64,000 bases of DNA. It comes from JBDIAG01 sp963835085. Its GTDB lineage: Bacteria > Actinomycetota > Actinomycetes > Actinomycetales > CAWJMD01. Shown piece after piece: positions 1 through 8,870 of this stretch. The translations under genes and the position numbers were made by a program. Numbering within the stretch: position 1 is the first letter of the stretch; every line of letters begins with the position of its first letter. The notes under the pieces were generated by a model. It searched no databases, was not told the origin of the DNA, and saw nothing but the letters and a program-made list of their open reading frames with translations. The stretch covers positions 3,534,001 through 3,598,000 of the forward strand of contig CAWIED010000001.1 of the NCBI GenBank assembly GCA_963835085.1, written 5' to 3'.

Positions 1-423
1 TACCGGCACTTCCCCACTCGCGAGGCGCTGATCGAGGCTGTGTACGAGGCGGAGGTCAACGCTGTGACGGCGGCCGGTGCGGCCCTGCTCACCGAATACG
101 GGCCCGATCGGGGACTTCGCGAGTGGATGGACCGCTACGCGCGCTTCGTCGCCACCAAACGGGGCATGCTCGAGGTGCTGCGCACAGCCTGGATGGCGGG
201 CGCCATCGCCGGGCCGACGCGCACCCGCGCGCGGATCACGGCTGCCGTAGCCGGCTTTCTCGAGCCGGCCGCCGCCGCGGGCACGCTACGCGCCGACATC
301 TCCGCCGACGATGTGACTGCGGCACTCGTCGGCATCTGCGTGTGTGCCGGGCCGTCGGATCCGGGTCAGGTGGGACGTCTTCTCGACCTGCTCATAGACG
401 GATTGCGCGTCCGGGCTGAGTGA
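1..423 (+). CDS. TetR-family transcriptional regulator, C-terminal part (5' end outside window)
   Basis: The frame is open from base 1, so the gene begins upstream of the window. The first visible residues, YRHFPTREALIEAVY, match the recognition helix and following turn of TetR-type DNA-binding domains. The remaining ~125 residues are Ala-rich helices typical of the variable ligand-binding and dimerisation domain. The ligand and targets cannot be inferred. It is convergent with pgi, with about 85 bases between the stops. Confidence 0.8.
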   Translation, partial: YRHFPTREALIEAVYEAEVNAVTAAGAALLTEYGPDRGLREWMDRYARFVATKRGMLEVLRTAWMAGAIAGPTRTRARITAAVAGFLEPAAAAGTLRADISADDVTAALVGICVCAGPSDPGQVGRLLDLLIDGLRVRAE

Positions 424-507
424 GCAAGGCCGGGCGGGAGACGACTCGGCCGCCCACACCCTGATAGATGCGGGCGGCCGGAGACGTGTTCGCTGTGCCG
501 GCTGGCC

Positions 508-2187
508 TCAGCCGTTCGTGCGGTGGGCGCGGTAGTACTCGATGAGCGCGACGGTGGAGGAGTCTTTGCCCTCCAGCGCCGAGGCGTCACCGGCCACCGC
601 CGGGGTGAGCTGGGTGGCGAGCTGCTTGCCGAGCTCGACGCCCCACTGGTCGAAGGAGTCGATGCCCCACACCGCGCCCTCGACGAACGTGATGTGCTCG
701 TACAGGGCGATGAGCTGACCCAGCACCGACGGGGTCAGGCTGGGCGCCATGATCGAGGTGGTGGGCCGATTGCCCGTGAAAACCCTTGCCGGCACGATGG
801 ATTCGGCTGTGCCCTCAGCACGCACCTCCTCGTCAGTCTTGCCGAAGGCCAGCGCCGCGGTCTGCGCGAAGAAGTTCGCGAGGAACAGCTCGTGCACGTC
901 GACCGCGCCGTCTTTAAGCGGGTAGGCCGGGTTGGCGAAGGCGATGAAATCGCTCGGGATGAGCCGGGTGCCCTGATGGATCAGCTGGTAGAAGGCGTGC
1001 TGGCCGTTGGTGCCGGGCTCACCCCAGAAGACCTCGCCGGTCTCGGTGGTGACCGGGGTGCCGTCGTAGCGCACGCCCTTGCCGTTGGACTCCATGGTGA
1101 GCTGCTGCAGGTACGCCGGGAAGCGGTGCATGAGCTGGCTGTAGGGCAGCACCGCATGGGTCTCGGCGCCGAGGAAGTTGACGTACCAGATGTTGAGCAG
1201 CCCCATGAGCAACGGCACGTTCTTGGCCGGCTCGGTGCTCTTGAAGTGCTCGTCGACGGCGTGGAAACCCGCGAGCAGTTCGGCGAAGCGGTCTGGGCCG
1301 ATGGCCACCGCTAGCGAGGTGCCGATGGCCGAGTCCATCGAGTACCGGCCGCCCACCCAGTCCCAGAAGCCGAACGCGTTGGCAGGGTCGATGCCGAAGG
1401 CCGCCACCTTGTCGAGGGCGGTCGAGACGGCGACGAAGTGCTTGGCGACGGCGCCGTTGGCCGCGTCGTCACCGTCTCCGATGGCACCGCGGCTGCGCAG
1501 ACCCGCCAGCAGCCAGGCGCGGGCAAGACGGGCATTCGTCAGGGTCTCGAGCGTGCCGAACGTCTTGGACGCGACGATGAACAGCGTGGTCTCGGGGTCG
1601 AGGTCGGCGGTCTTCTGGGCCACGTCGGTGGGGTCGATGTTGGAGACGAACCGGCAGGTCAGGCCCGGCTGCACATACGGCTTGAGGGCGTCATAGGCCA
1701 TGGCCGGGCCGAGGTCGGAGCCGCCGATGCCGATGTTGACCACGGTCTCGATCGGTTTGCCGGTGACGCCCTTCCATTCCCCGGAGCGCACCTTGTCGGC
1801 AAAGGCGTAGACCCGCTGCAGCACCTCGTGCACGTCATGGTCGATGTCCTGGCCGTCTACCGTGAGCGCCCGGCCCTGCGGCGCGCGCAACGCGGTGTGC
1901 AGCACGGCACGGTTCTCGGTGACGTTGATGTGCTCACCGGCGAACATCGCCTCGCGCCGGGCGGCCACGCCCACCTGATCGGCGAGCGCCAGCAACCGGG
2001 TGAGAATCTCGTCGTCGATCAGGTTCTTGGACAGGTCGACGTGCAGGTCGGCCAGCGGCAACGTCCACCGGTTGGCGCGCTCAGGGTCGTCGGCGAACCA
2101 GGCCCGCAGGTCGGGGTCGAAGTCTTCCGCCAGGGTGTCGAGCTCGTTCCAGGCAGGGGTCTCGACAGGGTCAACGGGTCCGGTCAT
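508..2187 (-). CDS. pgi: Glucose-6-phosphate isomerase
   Basis: Cytosolic enzyme interconverting glucose 6-phosphate and fructose 6-phosphate in glycolysis and gluconeogenesis. The 559-residue length fits the long bacterial PGI type (about 550). Family hallmarks are visible: the sugar-phosphate binding stretch NIGIGGSDLGP, VASKTFGTLET, the GGRYS segment (WVGGRYSMDSAIG), the ESNGKG segment and the C-terminal FDQWGVELGKQLA signature. The ATG start is preceded by AGGAG about ten bases upstream. It appears to be transcribed alone, with 165 bases to the next gene in the same direction. Confidence 0.96.
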   Translation of the reverse strand: MTGPVDPVETPAWNELDTLAEDFDPDLRAWFADDPERANRWTLPLADLHVDLSKNLIDDEILTRLLALADQVGVAARREAMFAGEHINVTENRAVLHTALRAPQGRALTVDGQDIDHDVHEVLQRVYAFADKVRSGEWKGVTGKPIETVVNIGIGGSDLGPAMAYDALKPYVQPGLTCRFVSNIDPTDVAQKTADLDPETTLFIVASKTFGTLETLTNARLARAWLLAGLRSRGAIGDGDDAANGAVAKHFVAVSTALDKVAAFGIDPANAFGFWDWVGGRYSMDSAIGTSLAVAIGPDRFAELLAGFHAVDEHFKSTEPAKNVPLLMGLLNIWYVNFLGAETHAVLPYSQLMHRFPAYLQQLTMESNGKGVRYDGTPVTTETGEVFWGEPGTNGQHAFYQLIHQGTRLIPSDFIAFANPAYPLKDGAVDVHELFLANFFAQTAALAFGKTDEEVRAEGTAESIVPARVFTGNRPTTSIMAPSLTPSVLGQLIALYEHITFVEGAVWGIDSFDQWGVELGKQLATQLTPAVAGDASALEGKDSSTVALIEYYRAHRTNG

Positions 2188-2352
2188 GTCTCACGTGCTC
2201 CTAAGCCACTCTTGGGCCAATAGCCTGATGATTCGGGGTGCCGCGCCAGCCTAGGGCCTCACCCGAGGCTCCGGACTCTTGCGAAGGGCGTTACCGCGCT
2301 CCGGCGCGCATCGTCCACACCGGTCTTCTCGAGGGACCGTTGGCGAGCCCGC

Positions 2353-3891
2353 TCACGAGTTCGACTCATCCTCCAGCTCCGGCGCCGTGTCGTCCCGGAC
2401 CACTTCTGGGGCGTCCGGAGGCTGCAGGCTGTTCGCGCGGACGTCCTTTGCCTCCTGGCGCCGGCCGGTGAAGTCGGGCACGAGGAAGTCGCGGCTGCGC
2501 CGCAAGGCCTTGCGCGAGCCGCGCACCAGGCCAACGCCGACATCGCGGTTCACGACCTCGCGCAGCCCGCGTTCGAGGAGCTTGGGCAGCGGCCGTTCGG
2601 CCTGCGGCAGGGCATCGCGCACGAGCACGGGCAGATGGGCCCCCAACCGCCGCGCCTGGCTGGCCTGCCATTCAGCGCGCACCTTCGAGCGCGACTCGAG
2701 GTTGAGCTGCAGCAGCACCTGCTCGACGGCGCCGAGAGTTGAGCCGCGCAGCAACCATGTGGTGGCATCGTCGGAGCCGGTGAGCATGAGCTCGGTGAGA
2801 ATCGCCTTGGCCTCGCGCAACATCTCCAGGCTCAGGACGAACGACATCTGCGCTTGCTCGCCACGCCCGTGCGCCTCGGCATCTACCAGGGCGCCAAAGC
2901 CGCGGATCGACTCCGCCGCGTGCTGCAGCACTACCGCGAACACTGCTCGCAGGTCGTCGTCGTAGCCGCTGCTGGTGCGCGCATCGGCCGGCAGCTCCGA
3001 GCGGATCTGCACGAACAGCGCACGCACCGCCAGCAGGCAGTTCTCCAACGTGTCGAGCCCCGTGCGCAACAGCGGGCCCACGTCGGCCGCCGCCAGCGCT
3101 CGGGTGTTGAAGCGGCGCCCGGAACTGAGCTCGTCCACCACGTTGGCCGCCTCGTCCACGAGGGAGTTGATGCGGCGCAACTGGGACAGCCAGCCGTCGA
3201 CCATCGACCGGGTGAGAGAAGACTGCGCGAGCGTCTCGCCGGCCGCGCTGAGCTGATCGGCGAGCCCGTCGCTCACTTGCCGCACCCGGCTCGAGGCCAG
3301 CGAGATGGGCAGCGGCGGTGGCACGACCAGGCCGAAGGCCATGCCCAGCACCGCGCCGGTCAGAGTCAGCAGCACCCGGGTCTGGGCCGCCTGATCGGTC
3401 ACGGCCGAACCGAGGATCAACATGGCGCTGATGGGTGCTTCGAGCAGTTGCTCGCGCAGTCGCAGGGTGGAGGCCACGATGAGCGCCAGGGCGATGACGA
3501 TGCCCAGGCTCCACCAGGTGATGCCTACCAGCGAGGCCACGCCGACCGCCACCAGGACGCCGCTCATCACAGCGCCCACCCGCACCAGACCCATTTTCAA
3601 GGTGCCGACCGACGATGCCTGCACAACGAGCAGTGCGGTCAGCGGCCCGGTGAGATCGCTCTGATGAGGTTGGAACAGGCCGATCACGAGGTAGGTGACC
3701 ACCGCGGCCGCGGTGAGCCGGGCGATGGTGGTCAGGTGCGGCCGCACCTGCACCAAGGTGTCGCTCCAGGTGCGAGGCCGATCGGGCCACAAGCGCTGGA
3801 GCAGAGTCTGCGACAGGGCACGGGCACGCACCTGCCAGGGGGCTCGTCGGCGGGGAGGTTGGGGCCGATCCACGATGGCCAAGCCTGACAT
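2353..3891 (-). CDS. FUSC-family (aromatic acid exporter-like) membrane protein
   Basis: A 512-residue protein with about six hydrophobic segments between roughly residues 50 and 200, followed by a long helical cytoplasmic region. This is the layout of the FUSC/ArAE superfamily related to fusaric acid and p-hydroxybenzoate efflux proteins. One hydrophobic block is present rather than the duplicated arrangement of AaeB-type pumps. The substrate is unknown. It lies 36 bases downstream of the alpha/beta hydrolase gene on the same strand, so co-transcription is likely. The C-terminal tail is acidic and Ser-rich. Confidence 0.75.
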   Translation of the reverse strand: MSGLAIVDRPQPPRRRAPWQVRARALSQTLLQRLWPDRPRTWSDTLVQVRPHLTTIARLTAAAVVTYLVIGLFQPHQSDLTGPLTALLVVQASSVGTLKMGLVRVGAVMSGVLVAVGVASLVGITWWSLGIVIALALIVASTLRLREQLLEAPISAMLILGSAVTDQAAQTRVLLTLTGAVLGMAFGLVVPPPLPISLASSRVRQVSDGLADQLSAAGETLAQSSLTRSMVDGWLSQLRRINSLVDEAANVVDELSSGRRFNTRALAAADVGPLLRTGLDTLENCLLAVRALFVQIRSELPADARTSSGYDDDLRAVFAVVLQHAAESIRGFGALVDAEAHGRGEQAQMSFVLSLEMLREAKAILTELMLTGSDDATTWLLRGSTLGAVEQVLLQLNLESRSKVRAEWQASQARRLGAHLPVLVRDALPQAERPLPKLLERGLREVVNRDVGVGLVRGSRKALRRSRDFLVPDFTGRRQEAKDVRANSLQPPDAPEVVRDDTAPELEDESNS

Positions 3892-3927
3892 GCTCGGGCC
3901 GGTGATGGAACCAGCCCCGCGGAGAGG

Positions 3928-5511
3928 TCACGGGGCGTTCCTGGTGGCCACGAACTCGGTGGTGGTGACGTCTGCGCCCGGGCTGAGAAAGCCTGCGACC
4001 GACGTGCGCCACGCGGCCACCGAGGGATCGGGGCTGTCGTCGATCAGCCGTGCCAGCTCGATGTACCCGTCGAGGTAATGTCCGGAGAACGGTTCGCCGG
4101 CGTGAAACCGGTTGGCCACCAGGGGGCTACCGTGCTCGGGGTCGAGGGTGGCCCGGCGCACGCTCACCCAGTTGGGTCGGTCGGCGTCTTGGCTGCCATC
4201 GGTCTTGGGCACCGGGTCGAGGTCGTTCTCCAGAGTCAGGACGTCAACCGAATCCGGCACCTCGAACTCCGAGATCGGCGAACCGGCCGCCACCACCGCT
4301 CGCACGTCGAACCTCGAGCGCAGCTCGGGGTCGGCGGCGATGCTGGCTGCCGTGAGGCCACCCTGGCTGAAGCCCACGAGCATCACCGGCTCACCCGGCG
4401 CAATGCCTGCGGCGTGCATGGCCAGCACCGCGGCGGTCACCGCGTCCGGGTCGTCACCCCCGGGGCGCAGCCCCTGCTTGGCCACCATGCCCATGTTGGC
4501 GGTCATATCGAAGGCTGTGCGGCTGCCCTGGACACCCCAGTCGTTGGTGGGTGGCACGTAGACGATCCACCGGGGCGGCCCACTCTGCGTGGCGAGCTTG
4601 TCGACGATCACCCCGTTCTTCAGGTGCTGGTAGCCCAGCAGTTGGCCGCGAGGTGCGCTGAGCCGCGAAAGGCGTTGCAGCAGGCCTTGGGCCGAGGACG
4701 GTGCCGGCCGGGCGGTGGCGCTACCCAGCTGACCCACTGTCACCCTTCCCTCGACGAACAGCCCGGCCGGGCGCCCCACGGCCATCGCCAGGGCGGTGAG
4801 ACCGGCCGCGCCTGCAGAGTTGCCGGCGCCCTGCGGATCGGTCGGGAGCAGGGGGGCAGGCACCAGCATCGGCAGGGTCGCGAGGCTCTCACGCGCCAAC
4901 TCAGGACGCGAGAGCAGGAACTCGAGCACGGCCGTGCCGTCAGCTGTCAGATGGGCCAGCAACTCCGCGGCGCCGGCACGCGCCTCTTGACCGGCCGCCT
5001 GCGGCGGATCGTCGCCCCTGAGCACCCGCTGTGCGGTTCTCGGCAGCACGCCTAGGGCCGACTGTGCCGCCCGCACCTCCACCCAGCCCGCGCTCGCGGC
5101 GAGGGACGTGAGCAACAGAGGCCGCGCCGCCTCGGGCCCGACACCCTGCCAAAGGTCGTGCACCCATTGGGAGACGTCGCGCTCGGCGAGGGCATACACG
5201 ACGGCAGCTGCCTCGATGCCCCGCGCAAGAGCCGCCAGGGCCGAGCCGAGCAGTAACAGGCGGCCGACCGCTCTGGTGAGCGAAGAATGCACCCGCACCG
5301 CGCCTGTCGGGTCGAGCGAGCCGGCCAGCACAAGCCCCGGCCGACCCGCCGACGACGCGAGCAGAGCCGCCGTCTCGAGCAATTCGACGGCCACGCGCTG
5401 CAGCCAGACCGCGAAGCCGCTCAGCTCTTCGGTGTGAGCGGCGATTCCGTACCGGCCTCCCGTGATTGTCAGACCAGGGTCAGCCGGCGCCCTGCTCATG
5501 CCAACGCTCAT
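3928..5511 (-). CDS. Alpha/beta hydrolase-like protein with helical N-terminal region
   Basis: The 527-residue product begins with about 300 residues of Ala-rich helices that I do not recognise. The second half looks like an alpha/beta hydrolase: the nucleophile elbow GFSQGG (in MLVGFSQGG) follows a segment resembling the strand before the elbow, and a late His in the HYLDGY segment could complete a triad. The start ATG overlaps the stop of the upstream small helical gene by four bases (ATGA), implying translational coupling. This pairing resembles actinobacterial loci where a WXG100-like protein precedes a hydrolase-type effector, but no secretion machinery is visible nearby. Substrate unknown. 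Confidence 0.65.
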   Translation of the reverse strand: MSVGMSRAPADPGLTITGGRYGIAAHTEELSGFAVWLQRVAVELLETAALLASSAGRPGLVLAGSLDPTGAVRVHSSLTRAVGRLLLLGSALAALARGIEAAAVVYALAERDVSQWVHDLWQGVGPEAARPLLLTSLAASAGWVEVRAAQSALGVLPRTAQRVLRGDDPPQAAGQEARAGAAELLAHLTADGTAVLEFLLSRPELARESLATLPMLVPAPLLPTDPQGAGNSAGAAGLTALAMAVGRPAGLFVEGRVTVGQLGSATARPAPSSAQGLLQRLSRLSAPRGQLLGYQHLKNGVIVDKLATQSGPPRWIVYVPPTNDWGVQGSRTAFDMTANMGMVAKQGLRPGGDDPDAVTAAVLAMHAAGIAPGEPVMLVGFSQGGLTAASIAADPELRSRFDVRAVVAAGSPISEFEVPDSVDVLTLENDLDPVPKTDGSQDADRPNWVSVRRATLDPEHGSPLVANRFHAGEPFSGHYLDGYIELARLIDDSPDPSVAAWRTSVAGFLSPGADVTTTEFVATRNAP

Positions 5512-5858
5512 GCCAACCTCGCGTCGAATCCCGAGGTCAGAGTGCCGACCCCGGTCTCCGCCAGGGCCGCCGCCTGCTGGGTCAACCGGAGCAGTTCGTC
5601 GGCCCGCTGACTGGCGGCGCCCGCATGGGCCCCCAGCGCATCGGCCAAGGCCTCGAGCTCGCTGCCCACAACTCGCAGCGCGTGCTGTCGCTCGGTGGCC
5701 TGGTCGCGCATGGCCACTGCAGCAGGCGAGCGCCAGGGCAGATTCTCGGATCGCGAGCCCAGCTCGCTCGCGCGCTCTCGAACCTGATGGGCCAACACGC
5801 GCGCCTGCCGCGCCAGGGCAAGCACGTCGGCCGCGCCGGCATCGAGGGGAGGGTTCAT
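5508..5858 (-). CDS. Small helical WXG100-like protein
   Basis: A 116-residue, almost wholly helical protein. The central PWRSPAAVAMR element resembles the W-x-S variant of the helix-turn-helix hairpin of WXG100/ESX-like proteins, flanked by two long amphipathic helices. The true start is the ATG at 5858; a longer open frame extends upstream but runs through the divergent promoter region. Its stop overlaps the start of the downstream hydrolase gene. By analogy it could be a chaperone, immunity or secretion partner of that hydrolase. This is inference only. Confidence 0.6.
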   Translation of the reverse strand: MNPPLDAGAADVLALARQARVLAHQVRERASELGSRSENLPWRSPAAVAMRDQATERQHALRVVGSELEALADALGAHAGAASQRADELLRLTQQAAALAETGVGTLTSGFDARLA

Positions 5859-5921
5859 GACCGACAAGCTAGGTCGCCGACGCCCCGCCCGACTGAGGCT
5901 GTTCGGAGGGTGTGCATAACT

Positions 5922-5937
5922 GTCCCCAAAGGGGGAC
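5922..5937. promoter_or_regulatory. Small inverted repeat in a divergent promoter region
   Basis: GTCCCC-AAAG-GGGGAC, a perfect six-base inverted repeat with a four-base spacer, lies between the divergent WXG100-like gene and the M13 peptidase. A separate eight-base palindrome, GTGTACAC, sits at 5940-5947. Either could bind a regulator. No binding family is recognised. Confidence 0.35.
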
Positions 5938-5985
5938 CTGTGTACACCGGGTGTGTTCGTGCACTCGGCACGTAGGCTTGCGCGG

Positions 5986-7974
5986 GTGAGCGACTCAACC
6001 GACGGCAGCACGACCACCCTGAATGAGGCGGCCCCCAAGCCGCTCGATCCCACCACGTTCGATCCCGAGATCCGCGCGCAGGACGACCTGTTCCGCTTCG
6101 TCAACGGACCCTGGCTCACGACGGAGCCCATCCCGGCGGACAAGCCGATCATCGGCGCCTTCCGCGACCTGGCCGATGACGCGGAGGCCGCCGTGCGCGA
6201 CATCATCACGGGTCTGTCGCCCGACGACGCCGACCCCGACTCGGCCAAGATAGCCACGCTCTACGCGAACTTCATGAACACCGATGCCGTCGAGGCAGCC
6301 GGTGCCACCCCGATCGCCGGATTGCTCGCGAAGGTCGACGAGGTGACGTCGTTCGCCGAGCTCGTGCAGCTCAACGGCGAGCTCAGCAGGTTCGGCGTGG
6401 GCTCGCTCGCCGATGCCGAGGTCGAGTCCGACCCCGGTGACCCGTCGCGGATGTTGTTGTTCATGGGCCAGTCAGGGCTGGGCCTGCCCGACGAGGCCTA
6501 CTACCGCGACGACACTCACGCCGAGACCCGCGTCAAGTATCTCAAGCACCTCCAGGCCAGCCTGGCGCTGGTGGGTGCCAACGATCCCGCGGGCCAGGCC
6601 GCGGCGATCATGGAGCTCGAGACCAAGATCGCCGCCTGCCACTGGGACCGGGTGCGCACCCGCGACATGGTGGCGATGTACAACCTGATGCCGTTCGCCG
6701 AGTTGGCCGCGGGCGCCCCCGCGCTCGAACTGCCGCGCTTCTTCACAGCGGCCGGCGTCGACGAGGCCGGTCTGGCCGAAGTGATCAACTGCCAGCCCTC
6801 GTTCTTCACCGATGCCAACACGCTGGCCGCCGAGGTGCCCCTGAGCTCATGGCAGTCGTGGTTGCGCTGGAACATCGTGCGCGCGTTCTCGTCGTATCTG
6901 TCGGACGAGTTCGTGCAGACGAGCTTCGCCTTCTACGGCACGGTGCTCACCGGCACGCCGGAGATTCGTGAGCGCTGGAAGCGCGGGGTGTCGTTCGTCG
7001 AAGGCGCCATGGGCGAAGCGGTTGGCCGGGTCTACGTCGAACGGCATTTCTCGCCCCTGGCCAAGGAGCGGATGGACGAGCTCGTGGCCAACCTGATCGA
7101 GGCCTATCGACAGTCGATCACCGAGATCGACTGGATGACCGACGACACCAAGGCCAAAGCGCTCGACAAGCTCGGCAAGTTCCGTCCCAAGATCGGCTTC
7201 CCCGCCAAGTGGCGCGATTACTCCGCACTCCGGGTGGAGGCGGGCGATCTGGTGGCCAACGTCATGGCCGTCAACGAGTTCCGCACCGACTGGATGCTGT
7301 CGAAGGTCGGCAAGCCGGTCGACAAGGACGAATGGCTGATGACCCCCCAGACGGTGAACGCCTACTACCACCCCCTGCGCAACGAGATCGTCTTTCCCGC
7401 CGCCATTCTGCGTCCGCCGTTCTTCAACGAGCATGCGGACGATGCCGTGAACTACGGGGGCATCGGCGCGGTGATCGGCCACGAGATCGGGCATGGTTTC
7501 GACGATCAGGGCTCCACGTGCGACGGCGACGGCCGGCTCGTCAACTGGTGGAGTGACGCCGACCGGGCGGCCTTCGAACAACGCACCGGTGCACTCATCG
7601 AGCAGTACGACGCCCTCGAACCGCAGCAGGCTCCTGGGCACCACGTCAACGGGCGGCTGACCATCGGCGAGAACATCGGCGATCTCGGCGGCCTAGGCAT
7701 CGCGTACAAGGCCTGGCAGCTCGCCGGAGGTACCCAGGAGCCCGTCGACGGCCTCACCGGCCCGCAGCGGCTCTTCCTGTCGTGGGCCACCGTCTGGCAG
7801 TCGAAAGGCCGCGATGAGATCGTGCTCAACCGGCTCGCCACCGACCCGCATTCGCCCGCGGAATTCCGGTGCAATCAGATCGTGCGCAACATCGACGCCT
7901 TCTACGAGGCGTTCGGCGTGACCGCGGACGACGGCCTATGGCTCGATGCCGACCGTCGGGTCACCATCTGGTGA
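5986..7974 (+). CDS. M13-family (neprilysin/PepO-like) zinc metallopeptidase
   Basis: Predicted zinc endopeptidase of the M13 family, which cleaves short peptides. With the GTG start at 5986 the product is 662 residues, the usual size. The zinc site HEIGH lies near residue 499 and the third ligand, in GENIGD, near residue 562; the C terminus ends in the family's conserved aromatic tail (VTIW). There is no signal peptide or membrane anchor, so it is probably cytoplasmic like many actinobacterial members. The frame is open 33 bases further upstream, but that extension overlaps the promoter region. Confidence 0.93.
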   Translation: MSDSTDGSTTTLNEAAPKPLDPTTFDPEIRAQDDLFRFVNGPWLTTEPIPADKPIIGAFRDLADDAEAAVRDIITGLSPDDADPDSAKIATLYANFMNTDAVEAAGATPIAGLLAKVDEVTSFAELVQLNGELSRFGVGSLADAEVESDPGDPSRMLLFMGQSGLGLPDEAYYRDDTHAETRVKYLKHLQASLALVGANDPAGQAAAIMELETKIAACHWDRVRTRDMVAMYNLMPFAELAAGAPALELPRFFTAAGVDEAGLAEVINCQPSFFTDANTLAAEVPLSSWQSWLRWNIVRAFSSYLSDEFVQTSFAFYGTVLTGTPEIRERWKRGVSFVEGAMGEAVGRVYVERHFSPLAKERMDELVANLIEAYRQSITEIDWMTDDTKAKALDKLGKFRPKIGFPAKWRDYSALRVEAGDLVANVMAVNEFRTDWMLSKVGKPVDKDEWLMTPQTVNAYYHPLRNEIVFPAAILRPPFFNEHADDAVNYGGIGAVIGHEIGHGFDDQGSTCDGDGRLVNWWSDADRAAFEQRTGALIEQYDALEPQQAPGHHVNGRLTIGENIGDLGGLGIAYKAWQLAGGTQEPVDGLTGPQRLFLSWATVWQSKGRDEIVLNRLATDPHSPAEFRCNQIVRNIDAFYEAFGVTADDGLWLDADRRVTIW

Positions 7975-7984
7975 TGTCGCGCGG

Positions 7985-8037
7985 CAAAGTTGTGGAGTTT
8001 TAGGTGCGCTATGCGTAACTAAAACTCCACAACTTTG
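7985..8037. repeat. Perfect 19-bp inverted repeat with 15-base spacer
   Basis: The arms at 7985-8003 and 8019-8037 are exact reverse complements (CAAAGTTGTGGAGTTTTAG and its complement). It begins ten bases after the M13 peptidase stop and is markedly AT-richer than its surroundings. It may serve as a bidirectional transcription end between the convergent genes, but it lacks the GC-rich stem and U-tract of a classical terminator. Confidence 0.8.
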
Positions 8038-8221
8038 AGGCGTCGTAGTTTTGACGTTGGCTCTACCTACCTGATTCATCCATTTCGAATGTTTCAGCTG
8101 GATTGGGGACGCCTTTTGCCGCGCCGGCCAGAGAGCATGGGTGGGAGAGTGAGCTTTGATCGGTGCCAACAGCGCGCGATACACCGCCTCTGGCAGCACG
8201 ACCTGGCAGACCGGAGCGGAG

Positions 8222-8785
8222 TCAGGGCTCGATCAACGGCACGAACCGATAGTGGCCGTAGACCTCCTGCACCGGGCCGTCCTCGTCGCGCCGCACGCAC
8301 ACCAGTCGACCGGCGACCGGACAGACCAGGATTCCCGCCGGGCCGAGCTGATCGACCAGAGCTTGGGGCAGCCGAACAGCATTGGCAGACAACAGGACTC
8401 GTTGGAAGGGTGCCTCGTCCGGCCAGCCCAGCAGGTCGTGCCTAGCGAGGACGATCCGCGCCCACGGACGATTCACAGCTGCCAGGTTGGCCGCCCCCCA
8501 GCTCGCCAGGTCGGGCACGATCTCGGTGCCGATCACCGACCCGGTGGGCCCGACCAGCTCAGCCAACAGAGCCGTCGTCCAGCCTGAGCCGGCACCGACG
8601 TCGAGCACGTGGGCGCCGACCGGCACGTCGAGCAGCCGCAGCATGTCGACCACGGTGCGCGGCTGCGAGTTGGTCTGTCCGAAGCCGATGGGCAGCGGCA
8701 GGTCGTCCCCGGCATGGCGACGTTGCCCACGGGGCAGGAACCCGGTGCGCGGGGTCGCGGCGAAGGCCTGTTCCAGCCTGTCCAT
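8222..8785 (-). CDS. Protein-L-isoaspartate O-methyltransferase family protein
   Basis: A class I SAM-dependent methyltransferase of PIMT type, which in the family methylates damaged isoaspartyl residues to start their repair. The 187-residue product has the substrate-side PLPIGFGQTNSQP motif and the SAM-binding motif VLDVGAGSGWTTALLA. The following acidic motif (GTEIVPDL) and the later LLSANAV segment fit motifs II and III. It is divergent from purB, with 85 bases between starts. Some actinobacterial members act on other substrates, so the exact role is open. Confidence 0.88.
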   Translation of the reverse strand: MDRLEQAFAATPRTGFLPRGQRRHAGDDLPLPIGFGQTNSQPRTVVDMLRLLDVPVGAHVLDVGAGSGWTTALLAELVGPTGSVIGTEIVPDLASWGAANLAAVNRPWARIVLARHDLLGWPDEAPFQRVLLSANAVRLPQALVDQLGPAGILVCPVAGRLVCVRRDEDGPVQEVYGHYRFVPLIEP

Positions 8786-8870
8786 TCGTCCAGTGTGGTC
8801 GGCTTCGACTCAGAGGGCATCCCAGCGGTCACGTTCGGGCCGGTGCTGGCCGGATGGGAGGATGTGGGGC

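Noticed and set aside
421..507. A terminator between the TetR fragment and pgi
   Set aside because: GGGCGG-N12-CCGCCC is only a six-base stem in GC-rich DNA; too weak to list.
2238..3888. Long open frames on the plus strand opposite the FUSC gene
   Set aside because: They are antisense shadows of high-GC codon use; no family motif or ribosome site.
7985..8037. The inverted repeat as a classical intrinsic terminator
   Set aside because: Stem is AT-rich and no U-tract follows; listed as a repeat instead.
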